Positions 37,409-45,738 of a stretch of DNA of 56,210 nucleotides are shown in pieces (position 1 is the stretch's first letter; every line of letters starts with the position of its first letter). A program made the translations under genes and the position numbers. The stretch lies in contig JBGPIK010000004.1 in NCBI GenBank assembly GCA_041484845.1, positions 1-56,210 on the forward strand. The letters run 5' to 3'. This DNA is from JBGPIK01 sp041484845. Its GTDB lineage: Bacteria; Desulfobacterota; Binatia; UBA9968. The notes beneath the pieces were generated by a model that worked only from the letters and a program-made list of their open reading frames with translations, was not told where the DNA came from and searched no databases.

Positions 37409-38056
37409 TTACCACCGCTCGTTGCCCATCGCCCAGCGGTCTAAGCTGGCCAAGTACTCGCGAAACAGGACTAAGCGCATGACGACCGCGCGGCGCGCGG
37501 CCTCCTGCTTTTCATCGGTGGTCGCATAGCGTTTCAAGATGGCCTGCGGCATGCTACCGTGGCCTTCTTCGTCTTCGGCGATTCTGCGGTAGGGTTGCTT
37601 GATCCACTCCGGAACGTGTTCCGATTGCAAACACTTTTGTGTCAGATAGGTGGCTACCGCCTCCCCTGCCAGTGAAAATCCCGCCACGCGCTGGCACGTG
37701 TCGTTGAGCCCTTCGACGGCATTGAACATTGCGACCTGCGCTGGCAATGCTCGGTAGTCGAACGGCTCGGCCCCTAATTCTTGAATCCGCTTGGATAAGA
37801 GTTGCGCATGGATCATTTCCTCATGCGCTGATTCCGCCAGCGCTGCTTTCACCTCGAACTCCGGCGTGGTCTTCAGCCACGTTCCGAAGAGATCGGCGGC
37901 GCGGAGCTCGTTGAAAAGCCGGCTCTTCATGACGCGAATACGCTCCTCGTCCGTGTGCAAAGGAATGTAGCTGTAGGCGGGTGGCGCGCGGTCGAGCCCA
38001 CGGCAAAAATCGGTTACCAAACCCAGCAATTCACCCAAGAATTCTTCGCTTGTCAC
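37409..38056 (-). CDS. Ferritin-like di-iron protein
   Basis: A 215-residue all-helical protein with a four-helix di-iron pattern: Glu50 (FNEL), ESAHEEMIH (Glu80-x2-His83), Glu132 (AGEAVAT) and EDEEGHG (Glu163-x2-His166). This is two ExxH pairs with matching carboxylates, as in ferritin-like oxidases and hydroxylases such as the TenA- or PaaA-like groups. Enzymatic role unknown. It is convergent with the UbiD-ferredoxin pair and precedes a broken glyoxalase-like gene on its own strand, so an oxidative catabolic function is plausible but unproven. Confidence 0.75.
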   Translation of the reverse strand: MTSEEFLGELLGLVTDFCRGLDRAPPAYSYIPLHTDEERIRVMKSRLFNELRAADLFGTWLKTTPEFEVKAALAESAHEEMIHAQLLSKRIQELGAEPFDYRALPAQVAMFNAVEGLNDTCQRVAGFSLAGEAVATYLTQKCLQSEHVPEWIKQPYRRIAEDEEGHGSMPQAILKRYATTDEKQEAARRAVVMRLVLFREYLASLDRWAMGNERW

Positions 38057-38083
38057 GAGGAGCCTCCAGCTTGATCTTAACTT

Positions 38084-38796
38084 TCAACATTTCCACCCTT
38101 TTTCCGAGATATCGGCTCCATTCCCTTCGGGATCGTGCATGCGATATTCCGCAAACGGAATTCGATCCGGACGTTTGGCTCCGCGCAGGACACCGGCTCG
38201 TTCCGCCCGAGCACGCATTTCTTCATTGCTTCTGACGTGAAAGCCGAAATGATTAAATCCTAACTTCTGTTCGGATCGTTGATAGCAAAGCGCCAAGTTG
38301 ATGTACCCATCGGAGACAAAAATCGAAGAGCGATCCGTGCGGTCCGCCACCTTCATGCCGAAGACCGTGACATAAAAATTCGCCAGTCGCTGGGGATCCG
38401 CCGCAAAAAAGAGCGATATGACGGAGGGGCACGGGTCCTTTTTCGTAGGACACGTCGAAAGCTCTCTTGCAGAGCCCGATCCTATTACCGTCAGGATCCT
38501 GTATCTCGTATTCTAGTTCAAGATCGGCATGGGTTTCGACGATCCGGTCGGTATATTGAATCAGTGCGAGTTTTTTCTCGATCGACTCGAGTCGGGCCAT
38601 CTGGAAACCCAAGTAGCCGAATCCGCGGAGTTGTGCTCTCCTCCGCGGGAACCAGCGCGAGGTTAAAGTTTCCATCAGAAAGAAAAACGGCTCCCTTTGC
38701 CGCGCCGATATTTTTGAGATCGAAGACATCGCGGTAAAATTCCGCGAGACGGGCCGGGTTCTCAGCAACTACGGCTAACCGGCGTAATTCAGGCAT
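38084..38796 (-). pseudogene. Double-VOC (glyoxalase-like) protein, two frameshifts
   Basis: Three overlapping frames together encode one protein of two vicinal-oxygen-chelate domains. Domain 1 starts MPELRRLAVVAENPARLAEFY (ATG 38796) and shifts frame around 38620-38646, continuing as GFGYLGFQMARLE...IQDPDGNRIGL. Domain 2 starts PLRHIALF and shifts again in a run of six A (38405-38410 on the plus strand). Reading one base fewer there restores AADPQRLANFYVTVFGMKV and then MHDPEGNGADI. Each break equals one extra base. Either the gene is decayed, or these are sequencing or assembly errors. Confidence 0.8.
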
Positions 38797-38865
38797 ACCC
38801 TCATCCTTTGTATTTGAATTATGGGATAAGGACACTGTAACACGGCTTTAGGCCCGCTAAAATCG

Positions 38866-41406
38866 CTAGACAACCGCTGCGAGAGCAAAACCGGCGTCTG
38901 CCGGCGCCGTGGCCTGAAATTTAACCGGAAGCAACAAACTAAATACGCTGCCCACCCCCAATTCGCTCTGCACCTGAATTCTGCCGCCGAGAGATTCCGC
39001 GAGTTTGCGACACACCCCTAGCCCCACCCCCGTGCCGCCGTATTGCCGCGTCGAAGAACCGTCCAACTGGCGAAAGTCTTCGAAGATAATCTCCAGGTCC
39101 TCCTTTTTGATTCCTATTCCTGTATCCGCGACGGCAATCTCGAGAAGGCCGTCATCGTCATCGCCATCCAGCTTGGTTCTGACCGTAACATCGATCGAGC
39201 CCCGGTGGGTAAACTTGACGGCATTGGTGAGAAGGTTTACGAGGATCTGCTGAAGCTTTTTCGGATCCGTTCGTAAGGTATCAGCCTCAGGGTCTAGGCT
39301 GACGCGAAAGGCTATTGGACGTTCCCTGATAATTCTGCGGCTCATCATTTCTAAAGCCGTGAGAATCTCCTTGAGCCTAATGGTCTCCAGTTGCGTCAGG
39401 AATCCGCCCACCTCGATCCGGGAGAAATTCAATAGATTGTCCATCAATTGCGACAGCGCTTGTCCGCTAGTCACCAGCCGGTCCAAAAAAAACCGCGGAT
39501 CGCCGCGAAAATCGGGATCCAAGAGTACTTCGCTGTAACCGATAATCGTGCTGACGGGTGTCCTCAGTTCATGACAAATGTTCGCCACGAACTGCTTCTT
39601 CCATCGGTCGTTTTCGACCAGCCTTTGCTTGGCCAATTCAGCTTCACGGTATAACCGTTGATATTCCCTCCGGGATGTTTCCGAATCCTCATACAGTCTT
39701 CCGTTCTCGAGCGATAGTGACAACTGGTCTGTTAAGGTTCCAAGTAATCTCAGATCGTCGGCGCTATACTCGCCACCGGAGGCCTTTGGGCCAAAGAAAA
39801 TAAAACCCCGTACTTCCCGTTCAAAAACCACCGGGATCAAAATATCTGCGCGCAAATGGTCAAAAATTTTCAGCAAGTCTCTTTGTACCCAGCGAAATGC
39901 CGGATTCGTGCTCACTTCACTTTTCGAGATTGTATGGTACGGCGTGTCGGGAGCTTTCCTGCATAATTCGAGCGCCGTCCCGGCTATGGTGGCAATACTC
40001 GGCACGGGAAATTTGCAAGCTGCCGTAATATAGTCGCGCGAGCCGTGCGGACTATAGGCAAGCGCTGCATGATCAATCCCGATCCGCTCCGTCACGCGAT
40101 TGAGAAAACCCTGCGCCAGCGCCGGGGCAACGGACAATGAACGCAGGAACACGCTCACTTCGTCTTGAACCCCCACCGCGTCGTAGTCCTGACGGTAAAT
40201 ATACCGATTGACGACACTTTCGATCCTACGGAGCAGCGGATTGAAAACTAAAACGATCAGAACTGAAAAGAAAATCGGCACCAGTGGGTCGTTATCGTAA
40301 ATGCCTGCCCACGGAGCGATCAGGAGCGCGACGACCGCATAGATGGCCAGCAGAAACGCCGTCAAGGCAATTCGGCTCAACGCGACTTTGAACGCGTTGC
40401 CGAGATCGAACAAGTTGTATTTCAAAAGCGCGTACGCCACCGATAATGGGAAAAAAACGGTTGGCACCAAAGCAACATTGTACGGAATGGACCATTGAAA
40501 GGAGCTTGTTAGAACCGCGCAAAACGTGGGCAGGAAAAATCCAAGGACCGCGCCGATAAGAATGACGCGCAGTCTGGAACGTGCCAAATCGGACACGCTG
40601 TGGCGGAGCGCGAGGCCGATGATGAGAAAAAATGCCACTGCAGCGCTGCATAAATATATGTAGCCGACCCGAAATGCGTAGATCCAGTGATCGAGCGAGC
40701 CGAAAAATGTGACGCTATTGAACGCCCCAATGACAAGAGCGCTGCCATAAATTAGAGAAAGGGAAATCGGATGAGGACGCCACACGCTTTTTCCCGTCCT
40801 CATGATTAAGGCCATGTGAAGCGCCAAGCTTGGAGTGAGCGTCAACGCAAAAAATCGCAACTCCAACGGCAGAGTGCCCTCCGTAACACAATCAAAAATA
40901 GTCCCAAACCACGCGAACACGGCCACACCCATTCCGTAAAGGGGCAATGCGGCGGGCGACGAGGCGTGAGAGTGATAGGGAACCGCTCCTATGATGAGAA
41001 ACGCCACGCCCACCACCAGGAAGAGACCGAAACTGAGAAACCACTGATTAAAGGATAATACCATCGACGGTATAGCTAATTTCAACTGACGGTCAGCCCG
41101 GACCACACCGTAGTGAAAGGTGGTGCCAGGCGGTGTCTTTCGGATAAGCTTGTAAAGATCGCCCCGGTCGGCTAACTCCCGTCCTTCGACAGATACGATA
41201 AGATCCAGAGGCTTCAGTCCTGCGGCGCCACCCGTCCACCCGGGCAAGAAATAGGGGCCCACGGTCAGATTTTCATAGAGAAAAAAGCCCGGGAAAGGGT
41301 TGTGAATCCATTTCGCAGCTGAAGCGAGGGTATAGCTAACCAGCGCAAGCGCGAGAATACCAATGACCGTAAGCAGAAGGCGTCGTTGACCGGGTTGATG
41401 GTCCAT
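38866..41406 (-). CDS. PDZ-multi-TM-GAF sensor histidine kinase
   Basis: An 846-residue membrane kinase. TM1 (~10-33) is followed by an extracytoplasmic PDZ-like loop (~50-113, GGAAGLKPLDLIVSVEGRE), then about seven to eight helices to ~392. A ComP-like junction PLLRRIESVVNRYIYRQDYDA leads to a GAF-like domain (~415-570) and a coiled coil. HisKA follows with HELRTPVSTIIGY (His612), then HATPase_c with DTGIGIKKED and GGTGVGLGV. The layout matches ComP-type kinases. No response regulator lies beside it. The AAGGAGG before ATG 41406 fixes the start, and that site lies inside a perfect hairpin. Confidence 0.9.
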   Translation of the reverse strand: MDHQPGQRRLLLTVIGILALALVSYTLASAAKWIHNPFPGFFLYENLTVGPYFLPGWTGGAAGLKPLDLIVSVEGRELADRGDLYKLIRKTPPGTTFHYGVVRADRQLKLAIPSMVLSFNQWFLSFGLFLVVGVAFLIIGAVPYHSHASSPAALPLYGMGVAVFAWFGTIFDCVTEGTLPLELRFFALTLTPSLALHMALIMRTGKSVWRPHPISLSLIYGSALVIGAFNSVTFFGSLDHWIYAFRVGYIYLCSAAVAFFLIIGLALRHSVSDLARSRLRVILIGAVLGFFLPTFCAVLTSSFQWSIPYNVALVPTVFFPLSVAYALLKYNLFDLGNAFKVALSRIALTAFLLAIYAVVALLIAPWAGIYDNDPLVPIFFSVLIVLVFNPLLRRIESVVNRYIYRQDYDAVGVQDEVSVFLRSLSVAPALAQGFLNRVTERIGIDHAALAYSPHGSRDYITAACKFPVPSIATIAGTALELCRKAPDTPYHTISKSEVSTNPAFRWVQRDLLKIFDHLRADILIPVVFEREVRGFIFFGPKASGGEYSADDLRLLGTLTDQLSLSLENGRLYEDSETSRREYQRLYREAELAKQRLVENDRWKKQFVANICHELRTPVSTIIGYSEVLLDPDFRGDPRFFLDRLVTSGQALSQLMDNLLNFSRIEVGGFLTQLETIRLKEILTALEMMSRRIIRERPIAFRVSLDPEADTLRTDPKKLQQILVNLLTNAVKFTHRGSIDVTVRTKLDGDDDDGLLEIAVADTGIGIKKEDLEIIFEDFRQLDGSSTRQYGGTGVGLGVCRKLAESLGGRIQVQSELGVGSVFSLLLPVKFQATAPADAGFALAAVV

Positions 41407-41557
41407 CGGTTCCTCCTTGAGGAACAATGCTGTCAGGATCGAAGCTTATCCTCAGCCTCTATCAAGGCAGCTTTGATCCTGTCAAGCTCCGATTGGAGCC
41501 TACCCGATTGCAATCGGACACGGGATACGGAAGCGCAAAGAAAACAACGCTCGGGGC
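41407..41557 (-). promoter_or_regulatory. Folded leader between NusG paralogue and kinase
   Basis: Read on the minus strand this spacer holds, in order: the palindrome CCGATTGCAATCGG (41504-41517); hairpin GCTCC-AATC-GGAGC (41487-41500); a 12-bp stem pairing 41470-41481 with 41434-41445 (one G-U); and GTTCCTC-AAG-GAGGAAC (41409-41425), which contains the kinase ribosome site. CCGATTG at the start can pair with either of two downstream CAATCGG copies, allowing exclusive folds. A TTGACA on the minus strand (41480-41485) could alternatively be a -35 box, but its -10 is poor. Confidence 0.6.
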
Positions 41558-42082
41558 TTAGATCTTGGCGATAGTTTCGCTGGGAAGCACCACTCGCGTC
41601 TGCCGCCCGAGAATATCCAGCAGTACGGCGACACGCTCGCTGCCCTTTAACCTGCGCTCAAATATGGCTTCAAGACCCGAGAACGGGCCCTCATTGATGC
41701 GAACAAGATCGCCGGGCTTTGCGGTAATGGACTCTATCTGCGCGACGCCGTCCGGACAGCGGTCACGCAAGGTCTGTATAATTTCGCTTCCCACGTCTGC
41801 AATGCGACTTCCGAAGGTAAGGAAATCTTTGACCCCAGGTGAATATCGCGCGGACTTACCGGAAACGACCATATCCAGCCGACAAAAAATATAGCCCGGA
41901 AATAGCGGGACCAACACCCATTGGTAACGGCTGCCAATCCTCCGTCGCGTCTTCATCCATGGGAGGAATACCTCGAGATGAAGATCAGTTAATCTTTTTT
42001 CTACCTCTTTTTCCCGATTAACTTTAGTTTGAAGGGCGTACCATCGCAACCCGGATTCGATTTGAAGCGATTCATTTTTCAT
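41558..42082 (-). CDS. NusG-like antitermination factor (RfaH/UpxY type)
   Basis: A 174-residue NusG paralogue. The NGN domain (RWYALQTKVNREKEVEKRL...VLVPLFPGYIFCRLDM) binds RNA polymerase and the C-terminal KOW domain (AKPGDLVRINEGPFSGLEAIF) binds ribosome or Rho partners. It lacks the secE and ribosomal-protein context of housekeeping nusG, so it is a specialised paralogue like RfaH, UpxY or LoaP. These act on particular long or structured operons. Here the only gene downstream is the histidine kinase, after a strongly folded spacer. No ops-like element was found. Confidence 0.88.
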   Translation of the reverse strand: MKNESLQIESGLRWYALQTKVNREKEVEKRLTDLHLEVFLPWMKTRRRIGSRYQWVLVPLFPGYIFCRLDMVVSGKSARYSPGVKDFLTFGSRIADVGSEIIQTLRDRCPDGVAQIESITAKPGDLVRINEGPFSGLEAIFERRLKGSERVAVLLDILGRQTRVVLPSETIAKI

Positions 42083-42189
42083 ATTCGATGCACCGTTGTA
42101 AAGATACAGATTGTCGAGAACCTGACGTCATGGTTATATCATAAGGTAAACCGCTCCTCGACCTTAAGCTCGGCATCGCTATATTTTTC

Positions 42190-42218
42190 TTGACTTTAGC
42201 TACAAATAAAGTTTCAAT
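42190..42218 (+). promoter_or_regulatory. Candidate promoter of the prkA operon
   Basis: TTGACT (42190-42195), 17-base spacer, TTCAAT (42213-42218). It would give a leader of about 335 bases before prkA. Confidence 0.4.
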
Positions 42219-42325
42219 GTGAGTCATAGAGTTCGGGAGAACTGAAGAAACCCTTCTTTGATCGCGTCTAAAGGTCAAAGAGCATTTATCGGCTGGCCGA
42301 CCAAGAGCATTTTAAAGGAGGTCGA

Positions 42326-42430
42326 ATGCAAGCCCTGACGTACTCCAGATTTCCCTCTGATTCCAGCGCCAGCCTCTTCGCGACCTGCACCTGCTTCCTC
42401 AGATCAAGGCGATGCATAACACCAAGATAG
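42326..42430 (+). CDS. Possible 34-residue leader peptide
   Basis: ATG at 42326 is preceded by AAAGGAGGT (42314-42322), the best ribosome site in this area although only 3-4 bases away. The frame encodes MQALTYSRFPSDSSAS..., Ser/Arg/Cys-rich, and ends TAG at 42430, 130 bases before prkA. No homology recognised. It could be an upstream ORF regulating prkA, or chance. Confidence 0.3.
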   Translation: MQALTYSRFPSDSSASLFATCTCFLRSRRCITPR

Positions 42431-42560
42431 CGTTGTCGCCGATTGCTATTCACATTGCAATAGACAAACATTCAATGGCGCGCCGTGCGTTGTTGAATTT
42501 TCGATGGTGGGCGTCTCGTTTCCGCCGATATGAACGGATTCCAAAGGGGAGGCTGCTGGA

Positions 42561-44495
42561 ATGGATCATAACGAAGAATTTGAAAAATTAATCAAGAAGG
42601 ATCGTGACCTGCACCAATCCCGGTCGTGGCGCGGCAATCTGCTCGGGTATTTGGAGAAAGTGAAAGAAGATCCAACTATCGCGAAGCTCGCCCACGCCCG
42701 ACTTTACGACATCATTATGAAAGCGGGTGTCCACGATATTCAGGACAGCGCCGATGCACACATCAGGCATCTCTATAAAGACGAATCGATCAAGGTTTAC
42801 GACTTCTTCGCGGATGAATTCTTCGGCATCGAGAAAACCGTTGCACAGATTGTCCGCTATTTTCACGCGGCTTCACTTAAGGGCGAAGAAAGCCGACAAG
42901 TACTCTATCTCATGGGTCCCGTTGGGTCGGGAAAAAGCTCGCTCGTCGAAAAGCTTCACCGCGGCCTGGAAGCAAGCGAGCCGATCTACGCCATCGAAGG
43001 ATGCCCGATGTTCGAGGAGCCGCTGCATCTTATCCCACGTCAGTTAAGGAAAGAATTTGAGAAGATGCTGGGAGTCCACACCGAAGGTGATCTCTGTCCG
43101 GTGTGTCGTTTCCGGCTCAAAGAAGAGTTCGCCGGGAAATATGAAGAATTTCCCGTTTGTACCGTCGAGTTCTCCAAGCGCGCCCGCATCGGCATCGGCG
43201 TGGTTCCGCCCGTCGACCCCAACAATCAAGATACCTCCGTCCTCATCGGCAGTGAAGACATCTCCAAACTCGATCTTTATTCGGAGGGGGATCCGCGGGT
43301 CCTGGAATTAAACGGCGCGCTCGACATAGGCAATCGCGGCGTGGTGGAATTCATCGAGGTGTTCAAGAACGAAATCGAGTATCTCCATTGCATGATTACC
43401 GCGACGCAAGAGAAAGTCGTTCCCGCCCCAGGCCGTCACGGCCTCGTCTATGTGGACACGGTGATCGTGGCCCATTCCAATGAAGCCGAGTGGCAGAAGT
43501 TCAAAGCCGACCACACCAACGAGGCCATATTGGATCGGATTGTGGTTGTACGAGTGCCCTACAATCTGCGCCTTTCAGAGGAGGTGAAGATCTACCAGAA
43601 AATTATCCACCATTCCGATTTCCGCGCGCATGTGGCGCCGCACACGCTCGAGATCGCTTCTATGTTCGCCATCCTGTCGCGACTGGAGCCGACCAATAAA
43701 TGCGATCTCATGACCAAGCTAAAGCTCTACAACGGCGAAGAAGTCGTCGAAAAAGGAAGAACGAAAAAAGTCGATGTTCAGGAGTTGCGAGACGCGTCAA
43801 AGCGCGAAGGGATGAGCGGCATTTCCACCCGTTTCATCATGAAGGCTCTGGACAACGCTCTGTCGGACAATACCGCCGGCAACTGCATTAATCCGATCAA
43901 CGTACGGGAGGCGCTGATCAACATGGTGAAAGAAGCCGAACTCTCGGACGATACGCGCAAGCAGTATCTCGAGTTCCTCCAGGATACGCTGCACAAAGAG
44001 TATTTGGAGATTCTCGAAAAAGAAATCACGCGGGCGTTTGTTTATTCCTATCAGGAGCAAGCGGAAGTCTTGTTCCAGAACTATCTCGATCATGCGGAGG
44101 CCTACGTCAACAAAGGCAAAGTCAAAGATCGCAACACCAAAGAGGAACTTAACCCTGACGAAGGATTCATGAAATCCATCGAGGAGCAGATCGCGATCAT
44201 CGGATCGGCCGCTGATGGATTTCGGCAAGAGGTCATCGCGTATTTGTGGTCGGCCAACCGCCGGGGCGAAAAGATCGATTACCGCAGCTACGAGCCGTTG
44301 AAAGAAGCTATCGAAAAGAAATTGATCACCTCCGTGAGAGACTTGAGCCGAGTGATCACCAAATCGCGCATGCGCGATGAAGAGCAATCGGAGAAGTACA
44401 ACACCATGGTGAAAAGTCTTCTCGAGCACGGGTACTGCCCGAGTTGCGTCGATGTGATTCTTAAATATGCGGCGAATAATCTATGGAAGGACTAG
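42561..44495 (+). CDS. prkA: PrkA family serine protein kinase
   Basis: A 644-residue protein of the same length as E. coli YeaG. The N-terminal AAA+ domain has Walker A GPVGSGKSS (119-127), a CPVCRF zinc-like motif and TQEKVVPAPGRHGLVYVDTVI. The C-terminal domain is the distant protein kinase-like part. YeaG/PrkA takes part in nutrient-stress and stationary-phase responses and, in Bacillus, sporulation control, acting with YhbH/YeaH and SpoVR. It heads this operon, with an AGGGGAGG ribosome site. Confidence 0.95.
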   Translation: MDHNEEFEKLIKKDRDLHQSRSWRGNLLGYLEKVKEDPTIAKLAHARLYDIIMKAGVHDIQDSADAHIRHLYKDESIKVYDFFADEFFGIEKTVAQIVRYFHAASLKGEESRQVLYLMGPVGSGKSSLVEKLHRGLEASEPIYAIEGCPMFEEPLHLIPRQLRKEFEKMLGVHTEGDLCPVCRFRLKEEFAGKYEEFPVCTVEFSKRARIGIGVVPPVDPNNQDTSVLIGSEDISKLDLYSEGDPRVLELNGALDIGNRGVVEFIEVFKNEIEYLHCMITATQEKVVPAPGRHGLVYVDTVIVAHSNEAEWQKFKADHTNEAILDRIVVVRVPYNLRLSEEVKIYQKIIHHSDFRAHVAPHTLEIASMFAILSRLEPTNKCDLMTKLKLYNGEEVVEKGRTKKVDVQELRDASKREGMSGISTRFIMKALDNALSDNTAGNCINPINVREALINMVKEAELSDDTRKQYLEFLQDTLHKEYLEILEKEITRAFVYSYQEQAEVLFQNYLDHAEAYVNKGKVKDRNTKEELNPDEGFMKSIEEQIAIIGSAADGFRQEVIAYLWSANRRGEKIDYRSYEPLKEAIEKKLITSVRDLSRVITKSRMRDEEQSEKYNTMVKSLLEHGYCPSCVDVILKYAANNLWKD

Positions 44496-44545
44496 AAGGG
44501 TAACGAGAGTTATGGCCTCGAAATGTTAGTCTCCGGGTGACCCGT

Positions 44546-45727
44546 ATGGATGCCGTTTTTCGTTCCTATGATGCTTCGTCCGGCCAGCGCAGTGACCGTA
44601 GCGCCGGGGATCGGCTGCGCCATCGACAGAAAGTACGCGAGGCGATTCGGGACAACATCGCGGATATCATCGCCGAAGAATCGATCATCAGTAAGGATAA
44701 GAACCGGGTCGTCAAGGTACCCATCCGCGGGGTAAAAGAGTACCGTTTCGTATACGGTGAAAATACCCCGGGAGTGGGACAGGGCGGCGACGGAGAAGTC
44801 CAACCGGGTCAAACCGTCGGCAAAGGCAAGCAAGCGGCCAAGGGTCAGCAGGCAGGAGACCAGGCCGGCATGGATTATTACGAAACCGAAGTCAGTTTGG
44901 ATGAGCTTGTCGAAGTGATGTTCGAGGATCTGGAACTCCCTGATCTCGACCGTAAACACCTGCGTCAAATGGAGGTGGAACGTCAGTTAAGACAGAAAGG
45001 CTTCAGGAAAAAAGGAATACGGGTACGCCTGGACAAAAAGCGCACCGCGCGCTCCAGGGTCAAACGCAAGAAAGCAACCCATCGCTCGGACATCGCCGCT
45101 TTACACGCCGAGCGATTCCCGTTTCATAAAGACGACCTGCGGTATCACCATACGGTGACGCAAACCCGCCGGGAATCGAATGCGGTCGTTCTCTGCATCA
45201 TGGACACCTCCGGTTCCATGGATACGATGAAAAAGTACTTGGCGCGCAGCTTTTTCTTTTTGCTCTATCGATTTCTTTGCACCCGGTATCAAAACGTCGA
45301 AATCGTCTTTATCGCGCATCACACCGAAGCGCGTGAGGTCACGGAAGAAGAATTTTTTCACAAAGGCGAATCCGGCGGAACCTTTATTTCGTCCGGCTAT
45401 ACCAAAGCCCTGGAGATCATCTACGAGCGCTACCATCCCACTTTGTGGAACGTCTATGCCTTTCACTGCTCCGACGGCGACAATTTCGAATCTGACAATG
45501 CGGCGGCACTGAAAGCCGCCACCGAACTGGCCCAGGTTTGCAATCTCTTTGGCTATGGCGAGATCAAACCCTTGGGCGCCGGCTACTACGGCAGCAGTAT
45601 GATCCAGTTCTTCTCGCAAATTCCGGAAGTCAATTTTCAGACTGTGCAGATCCAACGCAAAGAAGATATCTGGCCATCTTTTAAGACCTTTCTGGCCAAA
45701 GACCGTGTTCGCGACGACGCGGCGTAG
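44546..45727 (+). CDS. YhbH/YeaH family (DUF444) protein
   Basis: A 393-residue DUF444 protein. The N-terminal RSAGDRLRHRQKVREAIRDNI segment and a Gly/Gln-rich linker precede a von Willebrand A-like domain with a MIDAS motif, CIMDTSGSMDTMKKYLARSF. The C-terminal half includes HCSDGDNFESDN. It works with PrkA (YeaG) in stress survival in enterobacteria; mechanism unclear. I use the ATG at 44546; a GTG three codons earlier is possible. It is the second gene of the operon, 50 bases after prkA. Confidence 0.93.
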   Translation: MDAVFRSYDASSGQRSDRSAGDRLRHRQKVREAIRDNIADIIAEESIISKDKNRVVKVPIRGVKEYRFVYGENTPGVGQGGDGEVQPGQTVGKGKQAAKGQQAGDQAGMDYYETEVSLDELVEVMFEDLELPDLDRKHLRQMEVERQLRQKGFRKKGIRVRLDKKRTARSRVKRKKATHRSDIAALHAERFPFHKDDLRYHHTVTQTRRESNAVVLCIMDTSGSMDTMKKYLARSFFFLLYRFLCTRYQNVEIVFIAHHTEAREVTEEEFFHKGESGGTFISSGYTKALEIIYERYHPTLWNVYAFHCSDGDNFESDNAAALKAATELAQVCNLFGYGEIKPLGAGYYGSSMIQFFSQIPEVNFQTVQIQRKEDIWPSFKTFLAKDRVRDDAA

Positions 45728-45738
45728 CGTACCCAGCC

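Larger units (their letters stand above)
42083..42560. other. Divergent regulatory region nusG-like/prkA
   Basis: 478 bases without a firm gene. It holds a plus-strand promoter candidate (42190-42218), a CTTTGA/TCAAAG inverted repeat near 42260, and a 34-codon frame with a strong ribosome site (42326-42430). No recognisable riboswitch was seen. Confidence 0.55.

Noticed and set aside
42286..42471. 61-residue minus-strand frame in the prkA leader
   Set aside because: No ribosome site and no recognisable motif; it overlaps the plus-strand short ORF, which has a better start signal.
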